Shown here piece by piece: positions 1 through 9,370 of a stretch of 37,889 nt of DNA; position 1 is the first letter of the stretch; each line of letters opens with the position of its first letter. Where the stretch lies: the NCBI GenBank assembly GCA_028869185.1, contig JAGWTA010000023.1, forward strand, positions 1-37,889, written 5' to 3'. A program made the position numbers and the translations under genes. A model generated the notes under the pieces. That model worked only from the letters and a program-made list of their open reading frames with translations. It did no database searches and was not told where the DNA came from. The DNA comes from Hyphomicrobiales bacterium (GTDB lineage: Bacteria > Pseudomonadota > Alphaproteobacteria > Rhizobiales > Beijerinckiaceae).

Positions 1-1202
<1,202 letters not shown>

Positions 1203-1211
1203 GGGCGATTC

Positions 1212-1233
1212 CCTCGTCCGCTGACGGGCGAGG
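1212..1233 (+). other. Hairpin in glyA-nrdR gap
   Basis: CCTCGTCCG and CGGGCGAGG pair over 9 bp (one G-U) around a CTGA tetraloop, ending 18 nt before the nrdR start. No T-run follows, so it is not a standard intrinsic terminator; it could protect the glyA 3' end or partly separate glyA from nrdR expression. Confidence 0.4.
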
Positions 1234-1251
1234 ACGCGTTAAGGAACCGTC

Positions 1252-1746
1252 ATGCGCTGCCCCTATTGCGGCTCACTCGATACGCAGGTGAAGGATTCGC
1301 GGCCGACCGACGATTCCTCCGCCATCCGTCGCCGGCGCGTGTGTCCCGATTGCGGCGGGCGTTTCACGACCTTCGAACGCGTGCAATTGCGCGATCTCAT
1401 CGTCGTCAAGAAGTCGGGCCGCCGCGTCGCCTTCGACCGCGACAAGCTGATGCGCTCGCTGTCCATCGCCTTGCGCAAACGGCCCGTCGATCCCGAGCGC
1501 GTGGAGCGCATGGTCAACGGAGTCGTGCGGCAACTGGAGAGCGAGGGCGAATCCGAGATACCGAGCGCGCGCATCGGCGAACTCATCATGCAGGGACTGA
1601 AATCGCTCGACGATGTCGCCTATGTGCGTTTCGCATCCGTCTATCGCGACTTCCGCGAGGCGCGCGATTTCAACGCCGTCATCGACGAACTGAAGACCGA
1701 TCCCGACGACGACGCGCCGAAAGGGCGCGCCAAAGCCCGCTCATGA
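1252..1746 (+). CDS. nrdR: Transcriptional repressor NrdR
   Basis: NrdR is a zinc-ribbon/ATP-cone repressor of ribonucleotide reductase genes that senses ATP/dATP. The 164-residue product starts with the MRCPYCGS ribbon; the four zinc ligands are Cys3, Cys6, Cys31 and Cys34, followed by GRFTTFERV. The ATP-cone covers about residues 49-139 ([16 protein letters not shown] to the [11 protein letters not shown] block). Length is normal for the family. AAGGA lies 9 nt before the ATG. Its last codons overlap ribD by ATGA, so it is translated together with the riboflavin genes, as in many alphaproteobacteria. No NrdR boxes were recognised in this window. Confidence 0.97.
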   Translation: MRCPYCGSLDTQVKDSRPTDDSSAIRRRRVCPDCGGRFTTFERVQLRDLIVVKKSGRRVAFDRDKLMRSLSIALRKRPVDPERVERMVNGVVRQLESEGESEIPSARIGELIMQGLKSLDDVAYVRFASVYRDFREARDFNAVIDELKTDPDDDAPKGRAKARS

Positions 1747-2876
1747 TCGATTTCTGGCGCAGTCCGGAGCCTTTGCGCTCCGATGAGGATTACATGCGCG
1801 CAGCGCTCGCGCTGGGGCGCCGCGGCATGGGGCGCACGGCTGAAAATCCGAGCGTCGGCGCGCTGGTCGTGCGCGACGGGATCATTGTCGGACGCGGATG
1901 GACGCAGGATGGCGGGCGTCCGCACGCCGAACCCATGGCGCTCGCCGAAGCGGGCGAGGCTGCGCGCGGGGCGACGCTTTATGTCACCCTCGAGCCGTGC
2001 AGCCATCACGGCAGGACGCCGCCCTGCGCGGAGGCGATCGTCGCCGCCGGGATCGCGCGCGTCGTCTCCGCGATGGAGGATCCCGATATGCGCGTCGCGG
2101 GCAGGGGCCACGCCTTGCTGCGCACGGCCGGGATCGAAACGATTGTCGGCGTCTGCGCCGACGAAGCGCGCCGCGCCAACCGCGGCCACACGACGTTTGC
2201 GCGCGAAGGGCGCGCGGCCGTCACGCTGAAACTTGCCGAAACGCTGGACGGCTACGCCGCCGGCGGACCGCACGATCCGCGGCTTTCCATCACCTCCGCG
2301 CCGGCCAATGGCGTGACCCATGTGATGCGCGCCATGCACGATGCGATCATGGTTGGCGCAGGCACGGCGCGCATCGACGATCCCCTGATGACGGTGCGCG
2401 CGCCCGGCCTCGACGATGCAAGACCGCTGCGCGTTGTGCTCGACGCACGACTTGCGCTGTCGCGCCGTTCGCGGCTCGCCGCTTCCGTGGACCGCGCGCC
2501 CGCCCTGGTTTTGACGGATGCAAAAGCCGACGCCGTGCGACGCGAGGCGCTGCTGGCGGCCGGCGTGGAGACGCAGAACGTCAAGCTGACGGACAATGGC
2601 CGCATCGACCTTCGCGCGGCTCTGGCGCTGCTGGGCGCGCGCGGCCTAAGGCGGATTTTTTCCGAAGGCGGCCCGCGCGTCGGCGCCGCGCTGATCGCAG
2701 GCGGGCTTGCGGACGATGTCGTGATCTTCACGGCGCCGAAGCCGCTCGGACGACGCGGCGCGGCGGCGCTGGACGATGACGCACGCGCGACGCTCGCCGA
2801 TCCCGCGCGTTACCGAATGATCGAAGATGCTATGATCGGCCCGGACCGGATGCGCCGGTACGAAAGGATCGGGTGA
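1743..2876 (+). CDS. ribD: Bifunctional pyrimidine deaminase/reductase RibD
   Basis: RibD carries out two steps of riboflavin synthesis: deamination of the diaminopyrimidinone from GTP cyclohydrolase II, then NADPH reduction of the ribosyl group. The 377-residue product has the cytidine-deaminase-like domain first, with zinc site His61-Ala-Glu63 and Cys86/Cys95 in [11 protein letters not shown], and the reductase domain from about residue 150 ([12 protein letters not shown], then the [13 protein letters not shown] nucleotide-binding segment). The ATG at 1743 overlaps the nrdR stop and gives the family's N terminus; the frame is open further upstream, but only as a shadow of nrdR. Its stop overlaps the ribE start, implying translational coupling through the pathway. 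Confidence 0.97.
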   Translation: MIDFWRSPEPLRSDEDYMRAALALGRRGMGRTAENPSVGALVVRDGIIVGRGWTQDGGRPHAEPMALAEAGEAARGATLYVTLEPCSHHGRTPPCAEAIVAAGIARVVSAMEDPDMRVAGRGHALLRTAGIETIVGVCADEARRANRGHTTFAREGRAAVTLKLAETLDGYAAGGPHDPRLSITSAPANGVTHVMRAMHDAIMVGAGTARIDDPLMTVRAPGLDDARPLRVVLDARLALSRRSRLAASVDRAPALVLTDAKADAVRREALLAAGVETQNVKLTDNGRIDLRAALALLGARGLRRIFSEGGPRVGAALIAGGLADDVVIFTAPKPLGRRGAAALDDDARATLADPARYRMIEDAMIGPDRMRRYERIG

Positions 2877-3481
2877 TGTTCACCGGGCTGGTCAGCGATG
2901 TCGGGGAAGTGGTTGGCGTTGCGCCGAAAGGCGATCTGCGCAAGCTGCGGATCGCCTGCGCCTACGACGCCGACACGATTGCGCTTGGCGCCTCGATCGC
3001 CTGTTCGGGCGTGTGCATGACGGCGACGCATATCGGGCATTTCGACGGCCGCACCTTTTTCGACGTCGACGCCGCCGCCGAAACGCTCGCGCGCACAACG
3101 GTCGGCGTGTGGACGCAGGGGCGAAAGATCAATCTGGAGCGATCGCTGAAGCTGGGCGACGAGCTTGGCGGCCATATGGTCTCGGGCCATGTCGACGGCG
3201 TGGCGCATGTCGTATCGCGGCGCGATTTCGACGGCATGGCCGAATTCGTGGTGCAGGCGCCAGGCGAACTGGCGAAATTCATTGCGCAGAAGGGCTCTGT
3301 CGCTCTGGATGGAACCTCGCTGACCGTCAACAGCGTCGAAGGCGATTGTTTTTCCGTTCTGCTGATCCCGCATACGCTCGCCGTCACGACCTGGGGCGCG
3401 CGCGGGCAGGGGGACGTGCTCAACATCGAGGTCGACCAGATGGCCCGTTACGCCGCGCGGCTGATCGAGAAGCGCCTTTAA
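2876..3481 (+). CDS. ribE: Riboflavin synthase alpha chain
   Basis: This enzyme catalyses dismutation of two 6,7-dimethyl-8-ribityllumazine molecules into riboflavin and a pyrimidinedione, the last step of the pathway. The 201-residue product begins with the diagnostic MFTGLV, and it shows the internal duplication of two lumazine-binding barrels: the first with the SIACSGVCMT block, the second with KGSVALDGTSLTVNSV. The GTG at 2873 is in frame but would only add one Met-equivalent before the conserved MFTG, so ATG 2876, overlapping the ribD stop, is preferred. Length and motifs are standard. It is followed by ribH, whose product makes its substrate. Confidence 0.96.
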   Translation: MFTGLVSDVGEVVGVAPKGDLRKLRIACAYDADTIALGASIACSGVCMTATHIGHFDGRTFFDVDAAAETLARTTVGVWTQGRKINLERSLKLGDELGGHMVSGHVDGVAHVVSRRDFDGMAEFVVQAPGELAKFIAQKGSVALDGTSLTVNSVEGDCFSVLLIPHTLAVTTWGARGQGDVLNIEVDQMARYAARLIEKRL

Positions 3482-3524
3482 CGGATCGGCTTGCGTCCCG
3501 CTGCGGCCCGCCCTATTGAAAGCC

Positions 3525-3542
3525 CCTCAATTGTGAGGTTTT
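3525..3542 (+). promoter_or_regulatory. Hairpin covering the ribH ribosome-binding site
   Basis: CCTCA and TGAGG pair around an ATTG loop, followed by TTTT. The 3' arm contains the GAGG Shine-Dalgarno sequence (3535-3538), which lies 8 nt before the ribH ATG. The short stem could lower ribH translation or act as a weak attenuator. No FMN aptamer was recognised. Confidence 0.3.
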
Positions 3543-3546
3543 CCGC

Positions 3547-4032
3547 ATGGCCGAGCCGCGCCGCGCGCCTGCCGAAGAGACGGCTGTCTCCGGCGCGCGT
3601 TTCCTGATTGTCGAAGCGCGTTATTACGACGATGTCGGCGCGCTGCTGCTGGCGGGCGCCGAAACCGCGCTGAAGAACGCGGACGCCCTCTGGCATACGA
3701 TCCGCGTGCCCGGCGCGCTCGAAATTCCGCCCGCCATCGCCATCGAACTCGAGCAGGCCGAAAGGCGCGGCGTGCGCTATGCGGGTGCGATTGCGCTCGG
3801 CTGCGTCATTCGCGGCGAGACCTATCATTTCGAAATCGTCGCGGGCGAATCCTCGCGCGCGCTGATGGATCTCGCCGTTTCGCGCAAATTGCCGCTCGGC
3901 AATGGCGTTCTGACCGTCGAGAACGAGAAGCAGGCGCTGACGCGCGCCAATCCGGCCGAAGGCGACAAGGGAGGCGATGCTGCGCGCGCTGCGCTGGCGC
4001 TGTATCGTCTCAAGATGAAAGCTTCGTCATGA
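3547..4032 (+). CDS. ribH: 6,7-dimethyl-8-ribityllumazine synthase
   Basis: RibH condenses 5-amino-6-ribitylaminouracil with 3,4-dihydroxy-2-butanone 4-phosphate to form the lumazine used by riboflavin synthase. The 161-residue product has the core motifs in order: the ARYY substrate-binding start, VPGALEIP around residue 54, [16 protein letters not shown] with the catalytic His94, and the tail [15 protein letters not shown]. It probably forms a pentamer or a 60-mer capsid, as the family does; this is not visible from sequence. It overlaps nusB by ATGA, the usual ribH-nusB arrangement. Confidence 0.97.
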   Translation: MAEPRRAPAEETAVSGARFLIVEARYYDDVGALLLAGAETALKNADALWHTIRVPGALEIPPAIAIELEQAERRGVRYAGAIALGCVIRGETYHFEIVAGESSRALMDLAVSRKLPLGNGVLTVENEKQALTRANPAEGDKGGDAARAALALYRLKMKASS

Positions 4033-4490
4033 GCAAGGGCGAGGGACGTTCGGCCGCGCGGCTCGCCGCCGTGCAGGCTCTTTATCAGATGGATGTCACC
4101 GGCAAGGGCATCGTCGAAATCCTGGCCGAGTTTGAATCGCACTGGATCGGACGCGAAATCGAGGGTGCGCAGTACAAGCCTGCCGAGCTCGCGTTTTTTC
4201 GCGACATCCTGCAGGGCGTGCTCGACCATCAGATCGCCATCGACCGGCGCATTGATGCAACCTTGTCCGAAGGCTGGCCGCTGAAGCGCGTGGAGGCGGT
4301 GATGCGCGCCATCCTGCGCGCGGGCGATTACGAGCTTGGCAAACGTCTCGATGTGCCCGCGCGCGTCATCATCACCGAATATGTCGACATCGCCGCTGCC
4401 TTTTTCGATCGAGAGGAAGCTGGCATGACGAATGCGGTGCTCGATGCGCTCGCGCGCAAGACGCGCGCGCAGGAGTTTGCAGGGCGCTGA
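4029..4490 (+). CDS. nusB: Transcription antitermination factor NusB
   Basis: NusB binds boxA RNA with NusE (ribosomal protein S10) and supports antitermination of rRNA operons. The 153-residue, all-helical product begins with [16 protein letters not shown], the arginine-rich RNA-binding N terminus, and ends with [31 protein letters not shown], the conserved NusB C-terminal signature. Length is normal. The start overlaps the ribH stop. The following CBS-domain gene begins 24 nt downstream. Confidence 0.96.
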   Translation: MSKGEGRSAARLAAVQALYQMDVTGKGIVEILAEFESHWIGREIEGAQYKPAELAFFRDILQGVLDHQIAIDRRIDATLSEGWPLKRVEAVMRAILRAGDYELGKRLDVPARVIITEYVDIAAAFFDREEAGMTNAVLDALARKTRAQEFAGR

Positions 4491-4514
4491 AGGCGCGCTA
4501 CACTCGCGCCTGTC

Positions 4515-5516
4515 ATGGCTCCGCATTTTCTGCTCTCCGATTGCATGACAAGCCCCGCGATCGTCGTTCATCCCGATGATCCGGCGCGCCGCGCCGCGCA
4601 ATTGATGCTCGCGCACAAGATCAGCGGCTTGCCTGTCGTGGACGCCGACGGGCGGCCGATCGGAATGGTCAGCGAGTGGGATTTCGTCACCGGCGCGGGC
4701 GAAAAGCGCGAAAGCCGCAGGGACGACTGGTTGCGCATGCTCTCCGAAGGGCAATCGATCAGCGAAGATTATCTGACCGCGCTCGATCGCGATCTCGGCG
4801 TCGTGCGTCAATTCATGGCAAGTCCGGCGATCAGCCTCGACGACGCCAGTCCGATAGCGGAAGCTGCGCGGCTCATCGGCGAGCGGCGCATCCAGCGCGT
4901 GCCTGTCACGCGCAACGGCCGCGTCGTCGGCGTCGTCACGCGCGCCGACGTGCTGCGCGTATTTTCCGGCTTCGGCGTCGCCGCTCCCGAACCAGCGGTT
5001 ACAATGCCGATCGCGCGCGCCACAGAGCCTTCGCCGATTCCCATTCCCGAAACAGTCGCCATTCCGGCGCCGGAAGTCGCCGCTTCGCTGTTTTCTTCGG
5101 CGCAGGCGTTGCGCGCCAGCGTCGGCGATTTCGAGCGGCGGCGCGATGACGAGCGTCGCAGCGCCGCGCAAAGTCTGCGCAGCGAACGCGAGGCGCTGGT
5201 GCGGCAGTTGCTGAACGAAGGCCTGAGCGATGCTGAATGGGCCGGTCTTGCGAGCGAGGCGAAAAGCGCCGCCGCCAATGGTCTGACGCAATGCGTCGTG
5301 CAGCGTTTTCCGGCTGCTCTATGCGTCGATGGCGGGCGCGCCATCAATGTGCCGGAACCCGACTGGCCGCAAACATTGCGCGGCAAGCCATCGCTGTTTT
5401 ATGCACGCTGGCGCGATGAATTGCGCCCGCTCGGTTTTCGGCTTGGCGCGCGGATCGTCACGTTCCCTGACGGGTTGCCCGGCGATGTCGAGATGACGCT
5501 GGTGTGGGGACGCTAG
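4515..5516 (+). CDS. Tandem CBS-domain protein with coiled-coil and unknown C-terminal domain
   Basis: The first 150 residues contain two CBS motifs, which usually bind adenosyl nucleotides: LLSDCMTSPAIVVHPDD to GLPVVDADGRPIGMVSEWDF (about 6-57), and VRQFMASPAISLDDASP to RVPVTRNGRVVGVVTRADVL (about 97-148). Between them is an insertion of roughly 40 residues. A Pro/Ala/Glu-rich linker (about 155-190) leads to a charged helical stretch rich in Arg, Glu and Ser (about 195-240), then a C-terminal region of about 90 residues with aromatic and tryptophan residues that I do not recognise. ATG 4515 keeps the complete first CBS strand. The gene sits between nusB and thiL, where many relatives have no gene. 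A regulatory, nucleotide-sensing role is inferred; no enzyme domain is evident. Confidence 0.8.
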   Translation: MAPHFLLSDCMTSPAIVVHPDDPARRAAQLMLAHKISGLPVVDADGRPIGMVSEWDFVTGAGEKRESRRDDWLRMLSEGQSISEDYLTALDRDLGVVRQFMASPAISLDDASPIAEAARLIGERRIQRVPVTRNGRVVGVVTRADVLRVFSGFGVAAPEPAVTMPIARATEPSPIPIPETVAIPAPEVAASLFSSAQALRASVGDFERRRDDERRSAAQSLRSEREALVRQLLNEGLSDAEWAGLASEAKSAAANGLTQCVVQRFPAALCVDGGRAINVPEPDWPQTLRGKPSLFYARWRDELRPLGFRLGARIVTFPDGLPGDVEMTLVWGR

Positions 5517-5582
5517 CGCTGGCCGCGTTTGCGCAAGCGGGCGTTCGTGTTGCATAGCTTTTCCATCGCCGAGCGCATCTTC

Positions 5583-6566
5583 ATGGCCGAACGCATTTCC
5601 GAAGACGATCTCATTGCGCGCTACCTTGCGCCGATTGCGGGCGCCGCAGGCTTGCGGCTCGTCGACGATGCGGCGCTGTTCGCACCGCCTGCAGGCCGCG
5701 ATCTCGTGCTGACGAAAGACGCGCTGGTGGCGGGCGTGCATTTTTTCCCCGAAGACGCGCCCGACGACATTGCGCGCAAGGCGCTGCGCGTCAATCTGTC
5801 GGATCTTGCCGCCAAGGGCGCGCGGCCTGAAGGTTTCCTGCTCGCGCTGGCCTTGCCTGCCGATTTTTCCGAATCCTGGATCGCGCGTTTTGCGCAGGGG
5901 CTTGGCGAGGATGCGCGCGCTTACGCCTGCGCGCTGTTTGGCGGCGATACGGTTTCGACGCCCGGGCCGTTGACGCTTTCGATCACCGCGCTCGGCTCGG
6001 TCGAGCAGGGGCGTATGGTGTTGCGCAGCGGCGCGCGCGCGGGCGATGCGCTCTATGTCAGCGGCACGATCGGCGATGCGGCGCTGGGTTTGCGGCTGCG
6101 CCGCGATACAAGCGGCAGCGAGCAGCTCACGCGCGAGGAGAGCGCCTTTCTGTTGCGCCGTTATCTTCGGCCCGAGCCGCGCGTTGCGCTGGCGGAGGCG
6201 CTGGCGCGCCACGCATCGGGGGCTATGGATGTTTCGGATGGGCTTGTCGGCGATCTCGCCAAGATGATGCGCGCCAGCGCGGTCGCCGCGCAGGCGCGCC
6301 TGCCCGCCATTCCGCTTTCGGCCGCCGCCCGGCGTCTGACAGCCGCGCGCCCCGAGGCGCTTGCCGCCGCGCTGACCGGCGGCGATGATTACGAAATTCT
6401 GGCCAGCGTGCCGCAAGACGCTTGCGTCGCGTTTGAAGATGCAGCGCGCGCAGCCGGCGTTGCCGTTGCGCGCATCGGGTCCGTACAGGCGGGCGAGGGC
6501 GTCGTCATTACGGACGCTGCGGGCGCGGCCATGCGTTTTGCGCAGTCTTCGTATTCGCATTTTTGA
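5583..6566 (+). CDS. thiL: Thiamine-monophosphate kinase
   Basis: ThiL phosphorylates thiamine monophosphate with ATP to the cofactor thiamine diphosphate. The 327-residue product has the PurM/ThiL order: LVDDAALF (metal- and ATP-binding aspartates), LTKDALVAGVHF, NLSDLAAKGARP, the CALFGGDTV segment, the SGAMDVSDGLVGDL motif, and the GGDDYEIL motif near the C terminus. A start at 5529 would add 18 residues without family similarity, so ATG 5583 (MAERISEDDLI) is chosen. Placement after nusB is standard in alphaproteobacteria. No TPP riboswitch was seen upstream, and the gene probably depends on transcription from the rib-nusB cluster. Confidence 0.95.
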   Translation: MAERISEDDLIARYLAPIAGAAGLRLVDDAALFAPPAGRDLVLTKDALVAGVHFFPEDAPDDIARKALRVNLSDLAAKGARPEGFLLALALPADFSESWIARFAQGLGEDARAYACALFGGDTVSTPGPLTLSITALGSVEQGRMVLRSGARAGDALYVSGTIGDAALGLRLRRDTSGSEQLTREESAFLLRRYLRPEPRVALAEALARHASGAMDVSDGLVGDLAKMMRASAVAAQARLPAIPLSAAARRLTAARPEALAAALTGGDDYEILASVPQDACVAFEDAARAAGVAVARIGSVQAGEGVVITDAAGAAMRFAQSSYSHF

Positions 6567-6670
6567 TTGCGTCCGGGCGGGGCGGCCTTAATGTCGCCAG
6601 CGCTCGCCTGACGCCGGGCGCGCGATCCCTTCGGACTGCGCGCGCTCCCTCGCCCTATCGGGATTGATTG

Positions 6671-7882
6671 ATGACGCTCGCCGCCGAAACGACTGTGCAA
6701 TCTGATCGCGCTGTGCGCAGGCGGGCGCTGCAGCTTTCGCTCGCCACGGCGCTTGCGGGCGCAAACGCATCGGTGCTGTATGCGACCGCCTCCATCATCG
6801 GTTCGGTGCTGGCGCCAGCGCCCTGGCTCGCAACGGCGCCCTTGACGGCGCTGGTCATCGGCATGGCCTTCGGCACGTTGCCAATCGGCGCGCTGGCGCG
6901 GCGTTACGGGCGGCGCACGGCGCTGCTGACGGGCGCCTCGGCCGGCGTCATCTCCGGCCTTGCGAGCGCGGCCGCCGTTTATCTCGGCCTTTTCTCGCTG
7001 CTGTGCCTCGGCACGTTTTTCGGCGGCGTTTACGCCGCCGCCTCGCAATCTTACCGGTTCGCGGCGACAGATGGAGCGGCGCCCGCCTTGCAGCCGCGGC
7101 TGATTTCCTGGGTGCTGGCGGGCGGCGTCGCCGCCGCTTTCGTCGGCCCGCAGCTCGTGCAGCACACCAAGGATTTCTGGCCGCAGCATCTCTTCGCCGC
7201 GACCTATCTGGGTCAGGCTGGCGTTGCGGCGCTCGCCATGATCGTCCTTGCCGGCGTTTCGACGCCGCCCGCCAGCGGCGCCGGCGAGCAAGCTGCGCGC
7301 CCGCTCGGGGAGATCGTGCGCAAGCCCGATTTCATCGTTGCGGCGCTGTGCGGCACTGTTTCCTACGCCTTGATGAATCTCATCATGACCTCGGCGCCGC
7401 TGGCGATGAAAATGTGCGGCCATTCGATCGCGGATTCGACGACCGGCATCCAGTGGCATGTGCTGGGCATGTATGCGCCGAGCTTTTTCACGGGTTCGCT
7501 GATCGCCCGGTTCGGCGCGCCGCGTGTGACGGCTTTCGGGCTCGCGCTGGAAGTCGCCGCAGCAGCGGTGGATCTTGCGGGCGTCAGCGTCGGACATTTC
7601 TGGGCGGGGTTGATCCTTTTGGGGATCGGCTGGAACTTCGGCTTCATCGGCGCGTCGGCGCTGGTGGTGGCTTGCCACCGGCCCGCCGAAAAAACGAGGG
7701 TTCAGTCTTTCAATGATTTCATCGTGTTCGGCACGATGGCGGTTGGCTCGTTCTCCTCGGGGCAGATGCTGGCGACCGGTGGTTGGGCGATGGTCAACTG
7801 GACCGTTTTTCCCCTGGCGTTGCTCGCTCTGGCCGCGCTCGGCGCGCGGGCCTTGCGCGCGCCGCCACAAGCAATGCCTTAA
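6671..7882 (+). CDS. Major facilitator superfamily transporter
   Basis: This is a polytopic inner-membrane protein of 403 residues with about 12 predicted hydrophobic helices. The loop between helices 2 and 3 has the MFS signature form GALARRYGRRTALLTG (around residues 76-91). A central segment KPDFIVAALCGTVSYALMNLIM starts the second half. MFS proteins move small solutes by uniport or proton coupling; nothing in the sequence or neighbours fixes the substrate. ATG 6671 is preferred to the in-frame TTG three bases upstream. It is followed by a glycosyltransferase-like membrane gene 54 nt away, perhaps only by chance. Confidence 0.88.
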   Translation: MTLAAETTVQSDRAVRRRALQLSLATALAGANASVLYATASIIGSVLAPAPWLATAPLTALVIGMAFGTLPIGALARRYGRRTALLTGASAGVISGLASAAAVYLGLFSLLCLGTFFGGVYAAASQSYRFAATDGAAPALQPRLISWVLAGGVAAAFVGPQLVQHTKDFWPQHLFAATYLGQAGVAALAMIVLAGVSTPPASGAGEQAARPLGEIVRKPDFIVAALCGTVSYALMNLIMTSAPLAMKMCGHSIADSTTGIQWHVLGMYAPSFFTGSLIARFGAPRVTAFGLALEVAAAAVDLAGVSVGHFWAGLILLGIGWNFGFIGASALVVACHRPAEKTRVQSFNDFIVFGTMAVGSFSSGQMLATGGWAMVNWTVFPLALLALAALGARALRAPPQAMP

Positions 7883-7936
7883 CCTGTCGCGCGCTAGGGT
7901 CGCCCCGCAGCGAGCGCGGCTGCGCGAAAGGCGACC

Positions 7937-9259
7937 ATGGCGCCGGGATTGCAAAAAGACCAGGGCGGACCGAACGATCAGGGCGGACCGAACGACCAGG
8001 GCGGCGCGGAACGGAGCGGCCTGCGCGCGACGCTGCGCAGCGGCGGCTGGCTGACGCGCGAGCGCGTCATGATTTTCCAGTTCTTCATGCTCGCGTGGAT
8101 GGCGGCAGCCATAGGGCTCGCCTTTGCGTTCACTGATGATGGGATGCTCGCCAATCATACGATTCCGCTCGGCGCGGATTTTTCGGAAGTGTGGATTGCG
8201 GGGCGCGAGGTTCTCGCGGGCGTTCCGCAACAGCCCTACGATCTGGCCCAACATGTCGCCGCGCAACGCGCGACGTTTGGCCCGAACACGCAGATTTTCG
8301 GTTGGCATTATCCGCCTTATTTTCTCGCGCCCGCCGCCGCGCTGGCGCGCCTTCCTTACGTGCCGGCGCTCGTCGTATGGCAGTTGGCGACGCTTGCGTT
8401 TTACCTTGCTGCGCTGTTTGCGATCCTGCGCGATGCGCCGGTCTCGCGCGGCGCCGTCGCGCTCGGCTCGCTGGCGTTTCCGGCGGTCTTCGTCAATCTG
8501 GCGCATGGGCAGAACGGCTTCGTCACGGCGGCCTTGCTCGGGTTTGGATTCCTTTGGCTCTACCGGCGTCCGGCGCTGGCCGGCGTGATGTTTGGCCTGC
8601 TCGCCTACAAGCCGCATTTTGCGCTGGTGCTGCCGTTCGCGTTGATCGCGCTGCGACGCTGGACGACGATCGCCAGCGCAGCGGCGACCTTTATCGTCAT
8701 CACGGGCGCGACCATCGCGACTTACGGCTTCGACGTGTGGCGCGCGTTTTTCGACAGCCTCGCAATCACGCGCATCGTGGTGCTGGAGGACGGCGCGGCG
8801 GGCTTTGAAAAAATCCAGAGCGTCTTTGCAGCCGTGCGCATGCTCGGCGGCGGAACGGCGCTCGCCTATGGCGCGCAGGGCGTTGTGGATGTTGTTGCGC
8901 TCGCCGCGCTCGCCGGCGTCATGCTCTCGCGGGCTGATGTGCGCGTGAAAGCGGCCACAGCCATTCTGGCGACGCTCCTGACGACGCCCTACGCCCTCGA
9001 TTACGACATGACGGCAATGGCGCCGGCGGGCGCTTTCCTCATCGCATTCGGGCTGGAGCGCGGTTTTCCACCTTATCTGAAGACAGCGCTGGGGCTTAGC
9101 GCCGCGATCCCCCTTATGGCGCGGCCCATCGCTATTTTGACGGGAATCCCCGTTGGCGCGCCCGCCTGCCTGCTGGTTTTCGGCCTGATCGTCGCTGCGC
9201 CTCTCGCCGGTCTTCTGCGCAATCGGACGGCCTGCGCGCCTGCCGTCGATTCCATCTGA
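7937..9259 (+). CDS. GT87-like (DUF2029) integral membrane glycosyltransferase
   Basis: The 440-residue product is a multi-spanning membrane protein. After the first helix comes GADFSEVWIAGREVLAGVPQQPYD, then FGWHYPPYFL, which match the extracytoplasmic acidic loop and YPP motif of the GT87/DUF2029 family (polyprenyl-phosphate-dependent mannosyltransferase-like, C-type GT fold). The family transfers sugars from lipid-linked donors outside the membrane; donor and acceptor here are unknown. The N terminus (residues 8-25) holds a three-copy six-residue repeat DQGGPN/DQGGPN/DQGGAE before the hydrophobic part. ATG 7937 has AAAGG upstream; an internal ATG at 8069 would remove the repeat and leave the membrane core intact. 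Confidence 0.82.
   Translation: MAPGLQKDQGGPNDQGGPNDQGGAERSGLRATLRSGGWLTRERVMIFQFFMLAWMAAAIGLAFAFTDDGMLANHTIPLGADFSEVWIAGREVLAGVPQQPYDLAQHVAAQRATFGPNTQIFGWHYPPYFLAPAAALARLPYVPALVVWQLATLAFYLAALFAILRDAPVSRGAVALGSLAFPAVFVNLAHGQNGFVTAALLGFGFLWLYRRPALAGVMFGLLAYKPHFALVLPFALIALRRWTTIASAAATFIVITGATIATYGFDVWRAFFDSLAITRIVVLEDGAAGFEKIQSVFAAVRMLGGGTALAYGAQGVVDVVALAALAGVMLSRADVRVKAATAILATLLTTPYALDYDMTAMAPAGAFLIAFGLERGFPPYLKTALGLSAAIPLMARPIAILTGIPVGAPACLLVFGLIVAAPLAGLLRNRTACAPAVDSI
7958..8011 (+). repeat. Three tandem 18-bp repeats inside the GT87 gene
   Basis: Units start at 7958, 7976 and 7994, each of the form GAYCAGGGCGGACCGAAC; the third diverges at its end. They encode DQGGPN, DQGGPN and DQGGAE. Because units are a multiple of three, copy number can change without shifting the frame. 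Confidence 0.8.
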
Positions 9260-9275
9260 GCATTGCCCGGGGGCG

Positions 9276-9294
9276 GCGTTTCTGGCAGAAACGC
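9276..9294 (+). other. Hairpin between GT87 gene and hppA
   Basis: GCGTTTCT and AGAAACGC pair perfectly around a GGC loop, 17 nt after the GT87 stop and 76 nt before the hppA start. No T-run follows on the + strand. It may mark the 3' end of the upstream transcript. Confidence 0.4.
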
Positions 9295-9370
9295 GGCGTC
9301 TTTCGTCGGGAATAACGGCGAAGCCCAAGGAAACGCAGGCCACAAGGCCGACACAAGCAAAGGCGCACCT

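Noticed and set aside
1263-1589. Long minus-strand and alternative plus-strand open frames across nrdR and ribD
   Set aside because: They overlap genes with clear family motifs; long shadow frames are expected in GC-rich DNA.
3482-3546. FMN riboswitch before ribH
   Set aside because: The gap is only 65 nt and lacks the conserved FMN-aptamer core; only a short hairpin is visible.
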